Assembly: GCA_963675935.2 (NCBI GenBank) | Contig: OY780964.2 | Span: 806,001-870,000, forward strand | DNA: 64,000 bases | Reading direction: 5' to 3' | From: G963675935 sp963675935 | Lineage (GTDB): Bacteria > Planctomycetota > Planctomycetia > Pirellulales > Thermoguttaceae | In this document: positions 43,560-52,642 of the stretch, one piece after another | Position numbering within the stretch: the first letter of the stretch is position 1 | Layout: each line of letters begins with the position of its first letter | Program-made: the position numbers and the translations under genes | Notes under the pieces: generated by a model | Databases searched by the model: none | Told to the model about the DNA's origin: nothing | What the model saw: the letters and a program-made list of their open reading frames with translations, nothing else

Positions 43560-45209
43560 ATGGGGCTGCTCGTTCCTTTTCAACCGGCATCGGCCGACTA
43601 CCCCAACCATCTGGCAACTCCACGGCCGGAACGGCTGCGGCTGCCGTCGGCCGGCTGGCTTTTGATTCTGCTCGTGGCGCTTTGTCTGATTCCGCGGGCG
43701 CTAATGGCCCTGCGCATCCCGAGCGTTTGCCCGGACGGCGTCCTCTACATCCGTCTGGCGCAGGCTATCGAAGCCGGCGATTTCAAGTCGGGTTTCCAGG
43801 ATATGGCCCTGAATACCTATCCGTTGATCCTCGCGGTGTTGCACCGTCTGGGGCTGGAGTGGCAGTTGGCCGCCGCTCTGTGGGGCGTGACCATTTCGAG
43901 CCTCGTCGTGCTGCCGCTCTGGGGCTGGGTGCGGCGGCAATTCGACGACCGCGTCGCTCTGGTCGCGTGTCTGCTGTACGCAGTGAATCCTAAGTTGATC
44001 GAGTGGAGCCCGGAGGTCATGCGCGACCCGACTTTCTGGTTCTTCTTCACGCTGGCGATCTATTGGCTGTGGCGTGCGGTGTCGGAAGTCCGCTTGGGAT
44101 ATTTCATCGTGGGCGGCGCGGCCGTGGCGATGGCATCGCTCACCCGCATCGAAGGTCTGCTCCTGCTCATTCCATTGATGTTGTGGACGTTTTGGCGTTT
44201 CCTAGCGCTCGAAAAGTCCGAGCGACGGCGGCTGGCCTTCTATGTGGTTTTGTGCGTCGTGGTTTTTCCAGCGATTTTGGCGTTGGCCAATCTCGGCCTG
44301 CAAGTCGGCCAGTCGGGCTGGACCGCCATGCGGCTGCGGCCCTTGGTTCGTCTGCAAATGTGTCTGGCGTCGCTGCTGGGCCAAACGACGACAGGCAGCA
44401 GCCAGTGGGGGTTCATCGACAATCCCCTCTCGGCCGGCGAGATGATCTGGATTTTCATTCCAACGATGACCCGCGGACTATCGCCCGCGTTCGCGTTGCT
44501 GATGTTCGGCGGAATGTGGGGCTGGCGGCGCATTTGGGCACGCCGCGACAATCAGGCGTTGTTCTATGTCGCCGCGGCGGTCATGGTCGGCATTTTCGTT
44601 CAAATGCGGTACGACCGCAATATATGCCCTCGCTATGCGTTGCCGATCGTTCTGATGGCCTTGCCGTGGGCCGCCTTGGGGTTGCTGGGGCTTATTGCCC
44701 GATTGCTCCGCGTGGCCGAATGGCTGCGAGCGGGCCACCGCGTTCGGCAAACCTTGGCCGCCAGCACGGCGGCGGCCGTGGCGGCAATCAGCCTTGGCGG
44801 CGCCATGACCAGCAACGACAAATACTTCGAGACACGCCAAATGGCCGCCGACTTGGGCCGCTGGATGCACTCGGAAATGTCGGCGCCCCGTACGCTCGTC
44901 GGACCGGTCGGAATCACGCCGATTGTCAGTTATTACGCCAACGGCGCTCCCTATCGGGCGTTTTTCTGGGAAGCCACCGACGACTCGATCCTGAATATGG
45001 TCAAACGAAGCCATGCCGTCGTCGTGTTGCTCCAGCCGGCCAAGGAATTGACCCAAGAACGTTGCGACATTTTGGCCGACCGTCTCCAACAGTCCGGCTT
45101 GAAGCCGTTGCCGCAAAAGTATTTGCCCAACACCTGCGACGATCTCATCGTGCTGGTGCGTGCGGACCGAGAACCAAGAGTCGCCAATCATTCGTTGCCG
45201 TTGCATTGA
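43560..45209 (+). CDS. GT39/ArnT-type membrane glycosyltransferase
   Basis: 549 residues from the ATG at 43560; AGAGGTGG lies just upstream. After a short hydrophilic start it has ten or more hydrophobic segments (first near 30-50). The first large loop carries ICPDGVLYIRLAQAIEAGDF-type sequence (VCPDG), as in GT39/ArnT enzymes that use a lipid-linked sugar donor. Its C-terminal third is soluble. It should transfer a sugar on the outer face of the inner membrane. The GT4 gene that follows by 4 bp is presumably co-transcribed. Confidence 0.8.
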   Translation: MGLLVPFQPASADYPNHLATPRPERLRLPSAGWLLILLVALCLIPRALMALRIPSVCPDGVLYIRLAQAIEAGDFKSGFQDMALNTYPLILAVLHRLGLEWQLAAALWGVTISSLVVLPLWGWVRRQFDDRVALVACLLYAVNPKLIEWSPEVMRDPTFWFFFTLAIYWLWRAVSEVRLGYFIVGGAAVAMASLTRIEGLLLLIPLMLWTFWRFLALEKSERRRLAFYVVLCVVVFPAILALANLGLQVGQSGWTAMRLRPLVRLQMCLASLLGQTTTGSSQWGFIDNPLSAGEMIWIFIPTMTRGLSPAFALLMFGGMWGWRRIWARRDNQALFYVAAAVMVGIFVQMRYDRNICPRYALPIVLMALPWAALGLLGLIARLLRVAEWLRAGHRVRQTLAASTAAAVAAISLGGAMTSNDKYFETRQMAADLGRWMHSEMSAPRTLVGPVGITPIVSYYANGAPYRAFFWEATDDSILNMVKRSHAVVVLLQPAKELTQERCDILADRLQQSGLKPLPQKYLPNTCDDLIVLVRADREPRVANHSLPLH

Positions 45210-45213
45210 TGCC

Positions 45214-46326
45214 ATGCCGTCCTCCACGCTGACCGTCGCCCTGGCCTCCACGCAAAGCCGCTGGCATGGCGGCGAAGAGCAGGCGCGCCTGCTGGCCGTC
45301 GGCCTCCGGCAGCGCGGCCACCGCTGCCTCGTGCTTGCCCGGCGCGGCGGACTATTCGCCGAGCGAATGGCGGCCGACGGTTTCGAGGTTGTCGCTTTTG
45401 CCGGCGGCGGGCGCAATCCCGCCGCGCTGCTGACGATTCGCCGGGCTTTGGCTCGCGCGGAGCCCGATGTGTTGCACTACAACGATTCCCATGCGTTAAG
45501 CGGCGCGGGCTTGGCGGCCCTTGGGCTGCCCATCGCCGCGCGATTCGCCGCCCGGCGAGTCGATTTCCCGATCCGCTCGGCCAAACCCTATCGCTGGTTT
45601 AGCGACAGGGTCGTGTGCGTTTCGGAGGCCGTGCGAAAGGTTTGCCTCGCTGGCGGCCTGCCCGGCGACATGCTCCGCGTCGTCCACGACGGCGTCGATC
45701 CCGACGGCGTCCGCTCGGGCGAACGCCGGCGCGGGCGTCGCTCGCTCGGCCTGAAAGACGATCAAACGCTTCTGCTGACCGTCGCCAAGCTGACCGATCA
45801 CAAAGGACACCGATTCCTGCTGGAAGCTTTGCCGGCGGTGATCCAAAAAGTGCCGGGCGTGGTCCTCGCCTTGGCCGGCGATGGCGAGTTGCGCGACACG
45901 CTCGAACAGCAAGCGAAACAACTGGGCATTGAATCGCACGTTCGTTTCCTGGGATTTCGCCGCGACGTGTACGACCTGATTTGCGCGGCCGACCTGTTTG
46001 TTTTGCCGTCGTATTTGGAGGGGCTTTGCTCGACGCTGATCGACGTGATGCTGGCCGGTCGGCCGATTGTGACTACGACGGCGGGCGGAATTCCCGACCT
46101 TGTCGTCGGCGACCCGTCCGAGGGCTCGCCGGTTGCGTGGACGGTTCCGCCGCGCGACGCCCAGGCGTTGGCCCAGGCGATTGTGAAGGCGTTGGCCTCG
46201 CCCGACGTTTGCGCCGAGATGCAGCAGCGAGCGAGCGGCCGCGCGTTGCAGCGGTTCACGGCCGACTGCATGGTCGAAGCCACGCTGGCGGTGTATCGGG
46301 AAGGGCTGGGTGCCGGGGATGTTTAG
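45214..46326 (+). CDS. GT4 family glycosyltransferase
   Basis: 370 residues from the ATG at 45214 (MPSSTLTVALASTQSRWHGG), only 4 bp after the preceding stop. It has the GT-B fold: GGEEQARLLAVGLRQRGH in the acceptor domain and LTVAKLTDHKGHRFLLEAL plus LFVLPSYLEGLCSTLIDVML in the donor domain. The usual E-x7-E is E-x7-D here. It is a cytoplasmic retaining glycosyltransferase, probably building a surface glycan with the membrane GT39 enzyme. Confidence 0.88.
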   Translation: MPSSTLTVALASTQSRWHGGEEQARLLAVGLRQRGHRCLVLARRGGLFAERMAADGFEVVAFAGGGRNPAALLTIRRALARAEPDVLHYNDSHALSGAGLAALGLPIAARFAARRVDFPIRSAKPYRWFSDRVVCVSEAVRKVCLAGGLPGDMLRVVHDGVDPDGVRSGERRRGRRSLGLKDDQTLLLTVAKLTDHKGHRFLLEALPAVIQKVPGVVLALAGDGELRDTLEQQAKQLGIESHVRFLGFRRDVYDLICAADLFVLPSYLEGLCSTLIDVMLAGRPIVTTTAGGIPDLVVGDPSEGSPVAWTVPPRDAQALAQAIVKALASPDVCAEMQQRASGRALQRFTADCMVEATLAVYREGLGAGDV

Positions 46327-46361
46327 GATCGGCAAGGAAAGGCTAGGCCGCAACCAACCAA

Positions 46362-46429
46362 GGGGTCTTAGGTTTTAGGTCTTGGGTCTTCGTGCCAAGA
46401 CCAAGACCTAAGTCTCAAGGCCCAAGACT
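46362..46429. repeat. Heptamer-repeat hairpin element
   Basis: GGTCTTA GGTTTTA GGTCTTG GGTCTTC, loop TTCGTGC, then AAGACCAAGACCTAAG and related words. The TTCGTGC loop is shared with the elements at 12013 and 61672, and in reverse at 53706. Confidence 0.9.
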
Positions 46430-47278
46430 ATTTCAACACAGCCAAACATTGAGGATGTTTTCTCAATCTTCAAAGCTAATGGCATAACAGCGGCAGTTGA
46501 GGGTGCGACGGCTTGCCCGAGCCGCTGACCTGCCCTGGAACAAATCGTGTTCCTTAAATTATGCGCCCGCCACATTCTGAACTGCAAAATTCCCGAAAAA
46601 TCCACGCGACGTTTAAGTCCTTATCTGGCAAGCAGTTGGAATTTTGCGACTTCTGTGGCTTGCTTGAGGGGGCATGCGCACAATTGGGAAAACCGGGCTT
46701 GGCAAATGTCGCAAGTGTTGGCCGCCGGAGGGTTTTGGGCGAAGTTGCATGCCTGGGGATTTCTTGGCTTTCGGGGATGAGTGGGGGGGCACAATTCGTT
46801 TTCACCGTTTGGCCGGTGTTCTGTGAGCCAACGCTTGGGGCAAATTTCTAGCCGATTGGAGTTGGTCAACAGACTCGCGAATTTCCAATTCCACGGGCGT
46901 CGCGTGGTTTTGCGGCGGATAGAGTATCAGCGCAAGGTTTTTGCGATAGACAGTTGAAGATGTCAAAGAGCGAAGGAGGATCGTCCGCGTGCGGTTTGTG
47001 CCATGAGATCGCTCGCAGTGTCCCCGATGGTGAACATGCGTATCTATAGCAGAACGGCGAGGCGATTTCAAGAGCGGGAATTGGGCCAGCTTGACAAATC
47101 CCCGCGGATGAATGAAGATGCGCGATCCGTAGGCGTAGCGCGTAGGCGTCGGCAAGAGAAGTCGGGAGTTGAAGCGGGAGCGTTGCTAATACAGCCGCGT
47201 CCGCGTTTTAGGTTTTCCCAATAATCAATGATGTCCCCTTTTCAGACTCAAGATAAACAATACGAGCTGGAGGCACAG
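46430..47278. other. Lower-GC region without a gene
   Basis: About 850 bp of visibly lower GC than its neighbours. Short open frames exist on both strands, but they overlap each other, lack ribosome sites and show no recognisable family. It leads into the multidomain gene at 47279. It may be remnant DNA of an inserted island. Confidence 0.5.
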
Positions 47279-47462
47279 ATGGGGTCTGCCCGATTAACCG
47301 AATCCATGATTACCTATTCTTCAGAACGAATCGAACGACGGCAGATTCGAGGACTTCTCAATTGAGCTGTTTCGAGATGTTGATCAACGGGAATATGCAC
47401 GAACATCCGCCAGTTGGGATCATGGCCGTGATGGTCTCGATGCATCCCCTAAGTCTGGCTCT
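47279..47462 (+). other. Probable 5' part of the multidomain gene, one frame off at its start
   Basis: In the frame of the following gene, codons are open from 47310 and encode FEDFSIELFRDVDQREYART, then SASWDHGRDGLDAS. That is a typical beginning of REase-like N-terminal domains. No ATG, GTG or TTG exists in that frame here. GGAGG at 47269-47273 followed by ATG 47279 (and ATG 47306, MITY) is in the frame one base away. Removing one T in TATTCTT at 47315-47320 would join MITY to LQNESNDGRFEDFS. So either there is a frameshift, or a rare start codon (ATT 47316, CTG 47367) is used. Confidence 0.6.
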
Positions 47463-49592
47463 GTGCCGCCGTTCATAACAGCCACAATCCAGGAGAAGGA
47501 CGTGTTCGGCAAGGCTGTGCGTGATGTTAAGCGTATTACCGAGAATTGTGAGCCGCGCGAAATCCTCGTGTGCTGCGCCGAACCCATCAGCGAACACCTG
47601 ACGATTCAACTCGAAGCTGAAATCCGCGCAGCTGTGCCATCTATCGAGAGCATTCGAGTCCACGGTCGGGAGCGACTGACGCAGCTTTCGATGCGATTCT
47701 CACGCGCAGTGGAGGGTCTTTATGCTGCTGAGCTTGCAGAATTGCGAGGTATCTACTCGCAGGAGTCGAAAGTTCCAAAAATCGAAGAGCTTGCTGGGCT
47801 GCGAATTGCCTTGACAACACAGTTGCACGAAGACGCACAGGCAAGAAGAGAAGATCTGGTCCGCAATCTTATGCTCTCTGCCTTGGTGCTTCAGCCCTCA
47901 ATGAATACCACTGAGATTGCCAATCGCTTGAGCCAGTCGTTGCACCTTCCCCGTGCTGTGAATGCCTCCTATTTCCAGGACGAAGTGGGGCACTTGTTGA
48001 AGGATGGGCTAGTTTGTGAGGAGGACCATCGCTTCGCCCTGACGGATAAGGGGCGGGAAGAAGTCAAAGTACGCGAGCAAGTGGGACAGGATCGTCTCGC
48101 AATCGGGCAAGTCGAAATCCGTCAACTAATCGAGCGGTTGACGGGAAGCGAACTGCTTGCCAGCGAATGGAAGATGGTTTGGAACATACTGGCCGATGGC
48201 ATCGCCAGTTTGTTTCTTGCGCACGGAGCGGTGGTAGTTGACACGATCGCGTCGATTCTTCAGGGGGAGACTGCGACCAGAGATCATGGGGACTTCATCG
48301 ACCACATTGATGCTATTGCCGGACGAGTAGAGGCGTTGCCTGGAGGCGGCACGCACCTTCAAGAAGTAGCGCAGGCGGTTCGAGACATGTTCAACGAGCG
48401 TGAGTCGGCAGCCTTTGAATGGTTGGCGGATTTGTGCTCCATTTACGTGGACATGTGTGGCTTGGGGTTGGAAAGCCGCTCCCAAGAGCAACTCATTGCA
48501 GTTCTGCGGACGATTGCCCTGGTTCTTGACACGGACATCGTTCTGTCTGTTCTCGGGGAAGGCGAGGGAAACCACACCCAGGCAACGGAGATCGTAGCTG
48601 GCTGGCGCAAGATCGGCGGGGAATTGGGTGTCGTCGTCCCCGTGCTTGAGGAGGCGGCCCACCACGCCTGGATCGCGGATTCGGACTATGAACCAAACTG
48701 GCGACGATTGGATAAGATGAGCGACGAGGATGCACTACATGTGATTGAGAACGTGTTTGTCCGAGGGTTTCGAGCTATCGGCAAGGGGCAGTATGGGCTG
48801 AACCGATGGAGGGGCTATATTGCCGCTTTTCGAGGAGAGTTTGACCACGACTACGACAAGATTCTTGGATTGCTCTCCGACCACGGTGTCCGACTGGTGA
48901 GTGCTGAGGGGCAAGACTTGGCTCTTGAACGCCGACTTGAAGAGCAACTATATCGGCAACGAGCAAACGACAGTATACAACCCAAACAGCTTAACGCGAT
49001 CCGCGAGAAGTGCAACAGAGATGCGCGGTTGGCGGCCTTCATCGTCGGCTATCGGACTTGCGTTGCCCCGTCGGGCCGGACTGCGACAATTGTATCTACA
49101 TCCCAAGCCGTTCGTGCGGCGGTAGAGCTTTGCCCGCAGAAACTTGGTCCGCCGGAACCAGTGATGTATCTCAGCGCGGTCGCCTGGCTACTGTCACAGG
49201 TTCCGGGCGTTCATCTTAGTCTCGGAGCCCTTCGTGGCGTGCTTTTTGATGCAAATATCCGCAAGCGATTCCGTCCATTGGAGCGACACTTGGTTCGGAT
49301 TGTTCAAGCCTCAGAAGAGTATAGTTTGCACTGGTCTCGCAGGAATACGTTGCAACGTGCAGTACTGCAGCAACTAGGCAAACTTGCGGCAGATCGCGGT
49401 GAAAGTCGGGAGGCACTCAAGAGGAAAGCACTGTCCGGTACGGATGAAGGAAATGAACTACTTGTGAGTGCCGTCTCTGAGGCGTTGGACCAAATGTCGC
49501 GTTCTCGGTCGGAGAAGGAGACGTCTCGCCTTCGTTCACGTGTCAGAGAACTAGAGCAGATGCTTGCAGCAGAACGAAGGAAGACAAAATAG
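47463..49592 (+). CDS. Multidomain protein: REase-like, winged helix and PIN-like regions
   Basis: At least 709 residues; the real N-terminus probably lies upstream (47279-47462). The N-terminal part (ITATIQEKDVFGKAVRDVKR) continues the REase-like domain begun upstream. A winged-helix region follows (STTEIA-type start MNTTEIANRLSQSLHLPRAV and FALTDKGREEVKV). Near residue 350 VLDTDIVLSVLGEGEG, and near 392 VVPVLEEAAHHAWIAD, look like the first strand and second acid of a PIN domain. The C-terminus is a coiled coil. Codon use looks less GC-rich than in flanking genes. The architecture suggests a nucleic-acid-targeting defence protein; this is inference. Confidence 0.65.
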   Translation: MPPFITATIQEKDVFGKAVRDVKRITENCEPREILVCCAEPISEHLTIQLEAEIRAAVPSIESIRVHGRERLTQLSMRFSRAVEGLYAAELAELRGIYSQESKVPKIEELAGLRIALTTQLHEDAQARREDLVRNLMLSALVLQPSMNTTEIANRLSQSLHLPRAVNASYFQDEVGHLLKDGLVCEEDHRFALTDKGREEVKVREQVGQDRLAIGQVEIRQLIERLTGSELLASEWKMVWNILADGIASLFLAHGAVVVDTIASILQGETATRDHGDFIDHIDAIAGRVEALPGGGTHLQEVAQAVRDMFNERESAAFEWLADLCSIYVDMCGLGLESRSQEQLIAVLRTIALVLDTDIVLSVLGEGEGNHTQATEIVAGWRKIGGELGVVVPVLEEAAHHAWIADSDYEPNWRRLDKMSDEDALHVIENVFVRGFRAIGKGQYGLNRWRGYIAAFRGEFDHDYDKILGLLSDHGVRLVSAEGQDLALERRLEEQLYRQRANDSIQPKQLNAIREKCNRDARLAAFIVGYRTCVAPSGRTATIVSTSQAVRAAVELCPQKLGPPEPVMYLSAVAWLLSQVPGVHLSLGALRGVLFDANIRKRFRPLERHLVRIVQASEEYSLHWSRRNTLQRAVLQQLGKLAADRGESREALKRKALSGTDEGNELLVSAVSEALDQMSRSRSEKETSRLRSRVRELEQMLAAERRKTK

Positions 49593-49666
49593 AGACTGCG
49601 CAAACGATACGGATTGGATAAGGTTAGGCATGTGGGCCTTGCACCTTGCCGTGCATCCTGTGTTCA

Positions 49667-49702
49667 GAATATCCAGGGAATATCCAGGAGGAATATCCAG
49701 GG
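49667..49702. repeat. Three tandem copies of GAATATCCAGG
   Basis: GAATATCCAGG starts at 49667, 49678 and 49691, the last after a two-base slip. It lies in the A+T-rich gap downstream of the multidomain gene. It could be slippage DNA or a binding site. Confidence 0.75.
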
Positions 49703-49806
49703 ACACAAACTGATACTGGCATATTAGCGAAGATTTTGTATTGCCCATTCAACTTTAATTGGTTCATGCCTGGGATTCCAGTGACACGAACCAATATTGA
49801 TAAATT

Positions 49807-50223
49807 TTATTGTTCCAATCCCGCTATATATTTTTTCAACGGCCCGGCGGATAGGGCGTTCACAAGACGCTGATCGCCGCTTATCATGACTGCCTTTCGT
49901 TGCACCGCCAACGCAAGGTAAAGACAATCGTAGACGGTTCGATCTGACCGGATCGCCAGGGCAAGGGCGTCGGACACAAGCTGCTCCGACGGCGTGATTT
50001 CCAGCGGCAACGCAAGCACGTCGGCCAGCAGATCGGCCGCCTCTCCGGCATCGATTTCCCCGCGCCGATGACGCTTCCAAATCACACTGGCCACTTCGGT
50101 ATGGATCAAGTCGGGCGCGTGGAGACGATTTTGGGAAAGCAGCAACGAGCGAGCCGCCTCGGAGTGTTCTTCCGGGAAAAAAGCCGCGGCAACGACGCTC
50201 GCGTCGATGACCAAGGCTCTCAT
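49807..50223 (-). CDS. FitB/VapC-like PIN-domain toxin
   Basis: 138 residues from the ATG at 50223 (MRALVIDASVVAAAFFPEEH), which overlaps the stop of the antitoxin gene by four bases (ATGA). PIN motifs are the first Asp in VIDASVVA, Glu in HTEVASVIWKR, Asp in TVYDCLYLALAV and Asp in VMISGDQRL. A longer open frame upstream to 50520 is the antitoxin region in another frame. It is expected to be a ribonuclease neutralised by the RHH protein. Confidence 0.88.
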   Translation of the reverse strand: MRALVIDASVVAAAFFPEEHSEAARSLLLSQNRLHAPDLIHTEVASVIWKRHRRGEIDAGEAADLLADVLALPLEITPSEQLVSDALALAIRSDRTVYDCLYLALAVQRKAVMISGDQRLVNALSAGPLKKYIAGLEQ

Positions 50224-50450
50224 CGGTTGCGGTCCTCGCGTATCAGCCGCGCACTGTTGGAAAAACGCCTGCCCGCAAACCGCGTCTCCCAATGCTTCAG
50301 AACGTCGGCAACCCGATCGCCGCCAACGCCGGCCGCTCGTTCGACCAGCATTTTGACCTCGCTTTGCAGCGACCGGCCGCGCTGGCGGGCGCGGGCTTTC
50401 AACCGTTCGACCGTTTCCGCGTCCAATCCGCGAACCAAGATGTCGGGCAT
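50220..50450 (-). CDS. FitA-like ribbon-helix-helix antitoxin
   Basis: 76 residues: MPDILVRGLDAETVERLKAR is the FitA ribbon-helix-helix start, with the basic AGRRFSNSARLIREDRNR tail that would hold the toxin. It overlaps the PIN toxin by four bases. A palindrome at 50514-50530, about 64 bp upstream of its start, is the likely operator. Confidence 0.85.
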   Translation of the reverse strand: MPDILVRGLDAETVERLKARARQRGRSLQSEVKMLVERAAGVGGDRVADVLKHWETRFAGRRFSNSARLIREDRNR

Positions 50451-50513
50451 AACGACTTCTCCTGAAAATTCGGGGCACGGAACGCCATGTGTCGTTCGCT
50501 CCCCAACTGAATG

Positions 50514-50530
50514 ATAGCATTATGCTATCG
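50514..50530. promoter_or_regulatory. Candidate FitAB operator palindrome
   Basis: GATAGCAT-T-ATGCTATC, a perfect palindrome around one base, between the antitoxin gene (-) and trxA (+). RHH antitoxins bind such sites to repress their own operon. The position fits; binding is inferred. Confidence 0.5.
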
Positions 50531-50566
50531 GTCGGTCAACGGCGGCGAAGGGCGAATCGGGCCGAT

Positions 50567-50593
50567 TGACGCCCTCGAACGCCGCGCTATAAT
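50567..50593 (+). promoter_or_regulatory. Candidate sigma-70 promoter of the thioredoxin gene
   Basis: TTGACG at 50567-50572 and a consensus TATAAT at 50588-50593 with a 15-bp spacer, which is short. The trxA start follows 41 bp later, with AAGGAG about ten bases upstream of it. Confidence 0.5.
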
Positions 50594-50633
50594 TACTCTG
50601 CGATTGCCAAAAATAACACAAGGAGCCTTTCCC

Positions 50634-50960
50634 ATGGACAACGTCAAGGAACTATCCGATCAAGATTTTGAGACCGAGGTTCTAAAATCGGCCGAACCGG
50701 TGTTGGTCGATTTTTGGGCTCCCTGGTGCGGTCCCTGCAAGATGATCGCGCCGATCATCGGCGAATTGGCCAAGGAAAACGCCGGCTCGCTGAAGGTGGT
50801 GAAGATCAACATCGACGAAAGCCCGGCGACCGCCTCCTCCTACGGCATCAGCAGCATTCCGACCGTTATGATATTCAAGGGGGGTGAGGTTGCAGACCGT
50901 TTTGTGGGTGTTCAGCCCAAGAAACGTCTTCAGGATGCCATCGAGCAGGTGCGAGCATAG
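50634..50960 (+). CDS. trxA: Thioredoxin
   Basis: 108 residues, the usual size. The redox site is FWAPWCGPCKMIAPII, with WCGPC at about 31-35, and cis-Pro is in SSIPTVMIF. It reduces cytoplasmic disulfides with thioredoxin reductase. The start is set by AGGAG nine bases upstream. It is transcribed away from the FitAB-like pair and stands alone. Confidence 0.96.
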   Translation: MDNVKELSDQDFETEVLKSAEPVLVDFWAPWCGPCKMIAPIIGELAKENAGSLKVVKINIDESPATASSYGISSIPTVMIFKGGEVADRFVGVQPKKRLQDAIEQVRA

Positions 50961-51136
50961 CTCGGCGAGGCATTTGGAGTAAACTTGGCCCGGCGGGACG
51001 CCGATGAAGTAGATTGGGAAAACCTTGCCGATTGCGCGGATTTTTGCGCGTCGCACGCAAGGCGGGGCGACATTCTTCTCAGAGGGAGAAGTCTGTCGCG
51101 ATTCCAAACGCTCATCGTAGCTCGCGCCCGTGGCCA

Positions 51137-52354
51137 ATGACTCCCAATCAGCCTCGAAAGACAATCTGCCCTGATGCTCCCCCATCGTCCGACGCGGGGG
51201 ATTCGAGCCGCATGGCCTCTTGGCGGAATGTTAATTCGACGACCATCGCCCGGATCGACGCCGGCCACGAGGTCGGCGATTCCGTCGATCTCCCCCCGGC
51301 CGATGAGCCGACGCCGGGGGTGATCCTGGCGCCCGATGAGTCAGCCGCCGAGCAGATCAGTCTGCAAGCCGCGCAACTGGCCGAGCATCTCCGCCGTCGG
51401 CAGCAGGAAATGGACCACCGCGAGGCCGCCTTGAACTCCCGGGCCGCGCGATTGGAGTCGGACACGAGGGCCGCCCGGCTTTGGATCGAACAGCGCGTGG
51501 CGGAATTATCCTCGGGCGGCGAGGAGTTGTCGCGAGAGCGGCAGGAATTGCAGCGGCGTTTGGCTCGATTGGCCGCGGCCGAGGCCGCCATGCAGCGGCG
51601 CGAGTCGCCCTCGGGCGAGGATGCCGAGGAGCGAAAGGAGCCAAAGGAGCAGGCCGAGGAATTGCGCCGCACGGCCGAGGCGTTGGAATCTCGCAAAAAT
51701 CAACTTGACGCGGCGGGGCGGCGATTGGCCGAGTCGCAGGTGGAAATCCAGAACCTCCAAGAACAATTGACCGCCGAACGCCTCGAACTGGCCGAACAGT
51801 CGGCGGCGTTTCGCGAACAGATGGCCGCCGAGCGCAGTCAAGCGATGGCCGAGTTGGAGGAGAAACGCCGAGCGGTCGAGCGCCGCGAGGAACACGCCGA
51901 CCAATGCCAAGCGGCGTTGAAACAGCTTCGCGGCGAGTTGGAGCGGACGCATCGCGAGGCGTTGGAAATTCGTCTGGCGACCGAAGAGCTTTGGGCGCGT
52001 CTTTCCGGCGCGGCGCCGCCGGCGGCGCTCACGCGATCGATCGGCAACCTGCGGGCGAAACTGGCCGAGCAATACGCCCAAGCCAAGTGCGAGCAGGTCG
52101 AACGGAAGCAAGAGTTGGAAGCGGTTCGCCGCCAGATTCTCGCGGAACACGACAAATTGGCCCAACACAAGCGGCAATTCGAGCGTTGGGTCGATGGATG
52201 CCGGGAAGACTGCCGGCAACAGGCGTCGCGGCTGGTGGCTCGCGAGCAGCAATTGCGCGAGGAGGAGTTGCGGTTGCGTCGTCAGTCGCAGCAGTGGCAG
52301 GCGGAGCGGCTGCGCATGCGGAGCGAACTGGAGCGGCTGCAAACGCAGGGGTAG
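51137..52354 (+). CDS. Coiled-coil protein of unknown function
   Basis: 405 residues from the ATG at 51137 (MTPNQPRKTICPDAPPSSDA). After a disordered start, residues about 80-400 are almost continuous coiled coil rich in Glu, Ala, Arg, Leu and Gln (EHLRRRQQEMDHREAALNSR, then QQLTAERLELAEQSAAF-type repeats). There is no signal peptide or membrane segment. The start is uncertain: the open frame extends to 51014 without a ribosome site. No family is recognised; structural or organising roles are possible. The DUF1778 gene follows 17 bp downstream. Confidence 0.7.
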   Translation: MTPNQPRKTICPDAPPSSDAGDSSRMASWRNVNSTTIARIDAGHEVGDSVDLPPADEPTPGVILAPDESAAEQISLQAAQLAEHLRRRQQEMDHREAALNSRAARLESDTRAARLWIEQRVAELSSGGEELSRERQELQRRLARLAAAEAAMQRRESPSGEDAEERKEPKEQAEELRRTAEALESRKNQLDAAGRRLAESQVEIQNLQEQLTAERLELAEQSAAFREQMAAERSQAMAELEEKRRAVERREEHADQCQAALKQLRGELERTHREALEIRLATEELWARLSGAAPPAALTRSIGNLRAKLAEQYAQAKCEQVERKQELEAVRRQILAEHDKLAQHKRQFERWVDGCREDCRQQASRLVAREQQLREEELRLRRQSQQWQAERLRMRSELERLQTQG

Positions 52355-52371
52355 ACTTTCAAGGTCGGAAT

Positions 52372-52635
52372 ATGGCTACCGCCAAAGACGTTCAACTCAA
52401 CCTCCGTCTATCGACCGAGTTGAAGAAAGCGATCGAGGAAGCCGCGGCGCATCTGGGCCAATCGGTGACGGATTTTGCCATTTCAACGCTTGCGAGAAGT
52501 GCCCGCGATGTCATTGAAAGTCGCAATGCCACGCGGCTATCGAACCGCGACCGCGACGTTTTCGTTGCAATGCTCGACGATATCGACGCCAAGCCGAACG
52601 CGGCGATTGCGTCGGCCGCGAGAAAGCTTCGTTAG
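52372..52635 (+). CDS. DUF1778-type antitoxin without its toxin
   Basis: 87 residues of the DUF1778 family: MATAKDVQLNLRLSTELKKA, then EAAAHLGQSVTDFAIST. The ribbon-helix-helix start and C-terminal tail (DIDAKPNAAIASAARKLR) are those of TacA-type antitoxins. They are normally followed by a GNAT acetyltransferase toxin. Here the next gene, on the opposite strand 7 bp away, is an unrelated secreted protein, so it is an orphan. Confidence 0.82.
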   Translation: MATAKDVQLNLRLSTELKKAIEEAAAHLGQSVTDFAISTLARSARDVIESRNATRLSNRDRDVFVAMLDDIDAKPNAAIASAARKLR

Positions 52636-52642
52636 CCGTTTG

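Noticed and set aside
46547..46851. Short overlapping open frames in the low-GC gap
   Set aside because: No ribosome sites, no family, and the same region is open on both strands.
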